From an uncultured beta proteobacterium (lineage in GTDB: Bacteria; Pseudomonadota; Gammaproteobacteria; Burkholderiales; Burkholderiaceae_B), in assembly GCA_903924715.1 (NCBI GenBank), contig CAIYCP010000250.1, forward strand, positions 1 to 15,440: a stretch of DNA of 15,440 nt, in the 5' to 3' direction. The notes beneath the pieces are model-generated. The model was given only the letters and a program-made list of their open reading frames with translations. It was not told the DNA's origin and did not search any database. The first letter of the stretch is position 1; every line of letters begins with the position of its first letter. The position numbers were made by a program, and so were the translations under genes. Positions 14,722-15,440 of this stretch are shown here, piece by piece.

Positions 14722-15440
14722 TTAGCTCTTTTTAGCCGTGATCTTCAGTGCCTTGCCAACGGTCTGATTAAATTCACTCACACACGAACCAGAACAGCGC
14801 GCTGCCCATTTCGCCACAACGTTTTGACTGGCCAAGCGCTTGACCGTATTCAAATCGTTCTGATTCGGTTTGATCAAAATCATCTTGCCTTTAGGCGCCA
14901 TCGGACAACTTTTAGCGCCCGTATTGCAGTCATATCCTTTTTGATTTTCAGTTTCTGCAAACGACCATAAGCGCTCAGTTAACTTGGACACATTGATCTC
15001 AAGTAGTGCACGCACATCAGGGTTAAGCTGATCCCACACCTTTTGGTTGACGGCATGAATCTCTTGGTTCCACCCGAGCGGCAGCGCGTACAAATGCGTC
15101 GCGGCAGAATACCACTGGGCCGTATACCCCGCCATGCTACTGGCCACCGCGCAGGCAATCGTTTTCTTTTTAAAGGCGGGGAGTACTTCAGCAATTGGCA
15201 TACTTATACTTTTTGCACCCAGACCCTCTAGCAACTCTGCTTGAGATCTTGTAATCGTGCGCACGGTCTTGCCTTTCAAATCTTGCACACCTCGAATTGG
15301 GAAGTTGCAAAATAGAATCTGAGGCGCAAAGGGCGAAACGCCCAGCAATTTGCTTTGATAGGTCGACGAAAGATGCTTTGCCAGCACTGGACTAAAGCTC
15401 GTCGAAATCCCTTTTGCAGTTTTTGCATCGGTCGCCAACC
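14722..15440 (-). CDS. TRAP transporter solute-binding protein (DctP type), C-terminal part
   Basis: Periplasmic receptor of a TRAP transporter, which binds a carboxylate-type ligand and delivers it to the DctQ/DctM membrane proteins for sodium-driven uptake. The frame runs past the right edge, so the signal peptide and first lobe are missing; about 238 residues remain. The family hallmark DLKGKTVRT is present, with the Arg that usually contacts the ligand carboxylate, followed by LEGLGAKSISMPIAEVLPAFKKK, then ALPLGWNQEIHAVNQKVWDQL. The C-terminus holds four cysteines in two close pairs (DCNTGAKSC and RCSGSC), which could form disulfides in the periplasm. I recall similar cysteines in one DctP subgroup but could not check. 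No DctQ or DctM gene is within the window. The ligand is unknown; the neighbouring catabolic genes suggest an organic acid. Confidence 0.85.
   Translation of the reverse strand, partial: LATDAKTAKGISTSFSPVLAKHLSSTYQSKLLGVSPFAPQILFCNFPIRGVQDLKGKTVRTITRSQAELLEGLGAKSISMPIAEVLPAFKKKTIACAVASSMAGYTAQWYSAATHLYALPLGWNQEIHAVNQKVWDQLNPDVRALLEINVSKLTERLWSFAETENQKGYDCNTGAKSCPMAPKGKMILIKPNQNDLNTVKRLASQNVVAKWAARCSGSCVSEFNQTVGKALKITAKKS

Noticed and set aside
1..15440. Defence system, CRISPR, phage or integrative element
   Set aside because: No repeat array, nuclease or helicase defence gene, integrase, transposase or phage structural gene was seen.

Overview
The window looks like a chromosomal segment of a betaproteobacterium, order Burkholderiales and possibly Alcaligenaceae. 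The reasons are the rph / yicC / gmk-rpoZ-spoT neighbourhood, a 67-residue omega subunit, a SpoT with a long N-terminal extension, and a TRAP solute receptor beside acyl-CoA catabolism genes. Base composition looks moderate by eye; I did not compute it. Coding density is very high. No stretch longer than about 100 bases lacks a gene, and I saw no tRNA, rRNA, insertion sequence, CRISPR array or integrase.

Layout, left to right. (1) Bases 2-2930, plus strand: the 3' part of an acyl-CoA dehydrogenase, an MmgE/PrpD family protein and an NAD-type short-chain dehydrogenase (SDR), forming a compact catabolic operon that enters from the left. (2) Bases 2935-6516: RNase PH (rph) on the minus strand, then divergently a secreted gamma-glutamyltranspeptidase (ggt) that overlaps yicC by 4 bases on the plus strand. 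(3) Bases 6518-10694: an accessory block. A two-module alpha/beta-barrel protein (minus) diverges from a type II dehydroquinase homologue plus amidase pair (plus). These are followed by a minus-strand unit of a 3-mercaptopyruvate-type sulfurtransferase and a second SDR. (4) Bases 10791-13987, plus strand: gmk, rpoZ and spoT, encoding guanylate kinase, RNA polymerase omega and the (p)ppGpp synthetase/hydrolase. (5) Bases 14036-15440: a second barrel protein paralogous to the one in block 3, then convergently the 3' part of a TRAP-type periplasmic receptor.

How the genes work together. The housekeeping genes concern RNA processing and decay (rph, yicC) and guanine nucleotide / stringent control (gmk, rpoZ, spoT). 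The genes between and around them look like metabolism of an organic acid or amide: receptor, amidase, dehydroquinase-fold dehydratase, SDRs, MmgE/PrpD protein and acyl-CoA dehydrogenase. No substrate can be named from sequence.

The most interesting points are: the dehydroquinase homologue, which keeps the catalytic residues but has changed substrate-contact positions and is paired with an amidase; the two paralogous barrel proteins on either side of it; and a perfect 8-base inverted repeat with half-site centres three helical turns apart in the divergent promoter region.
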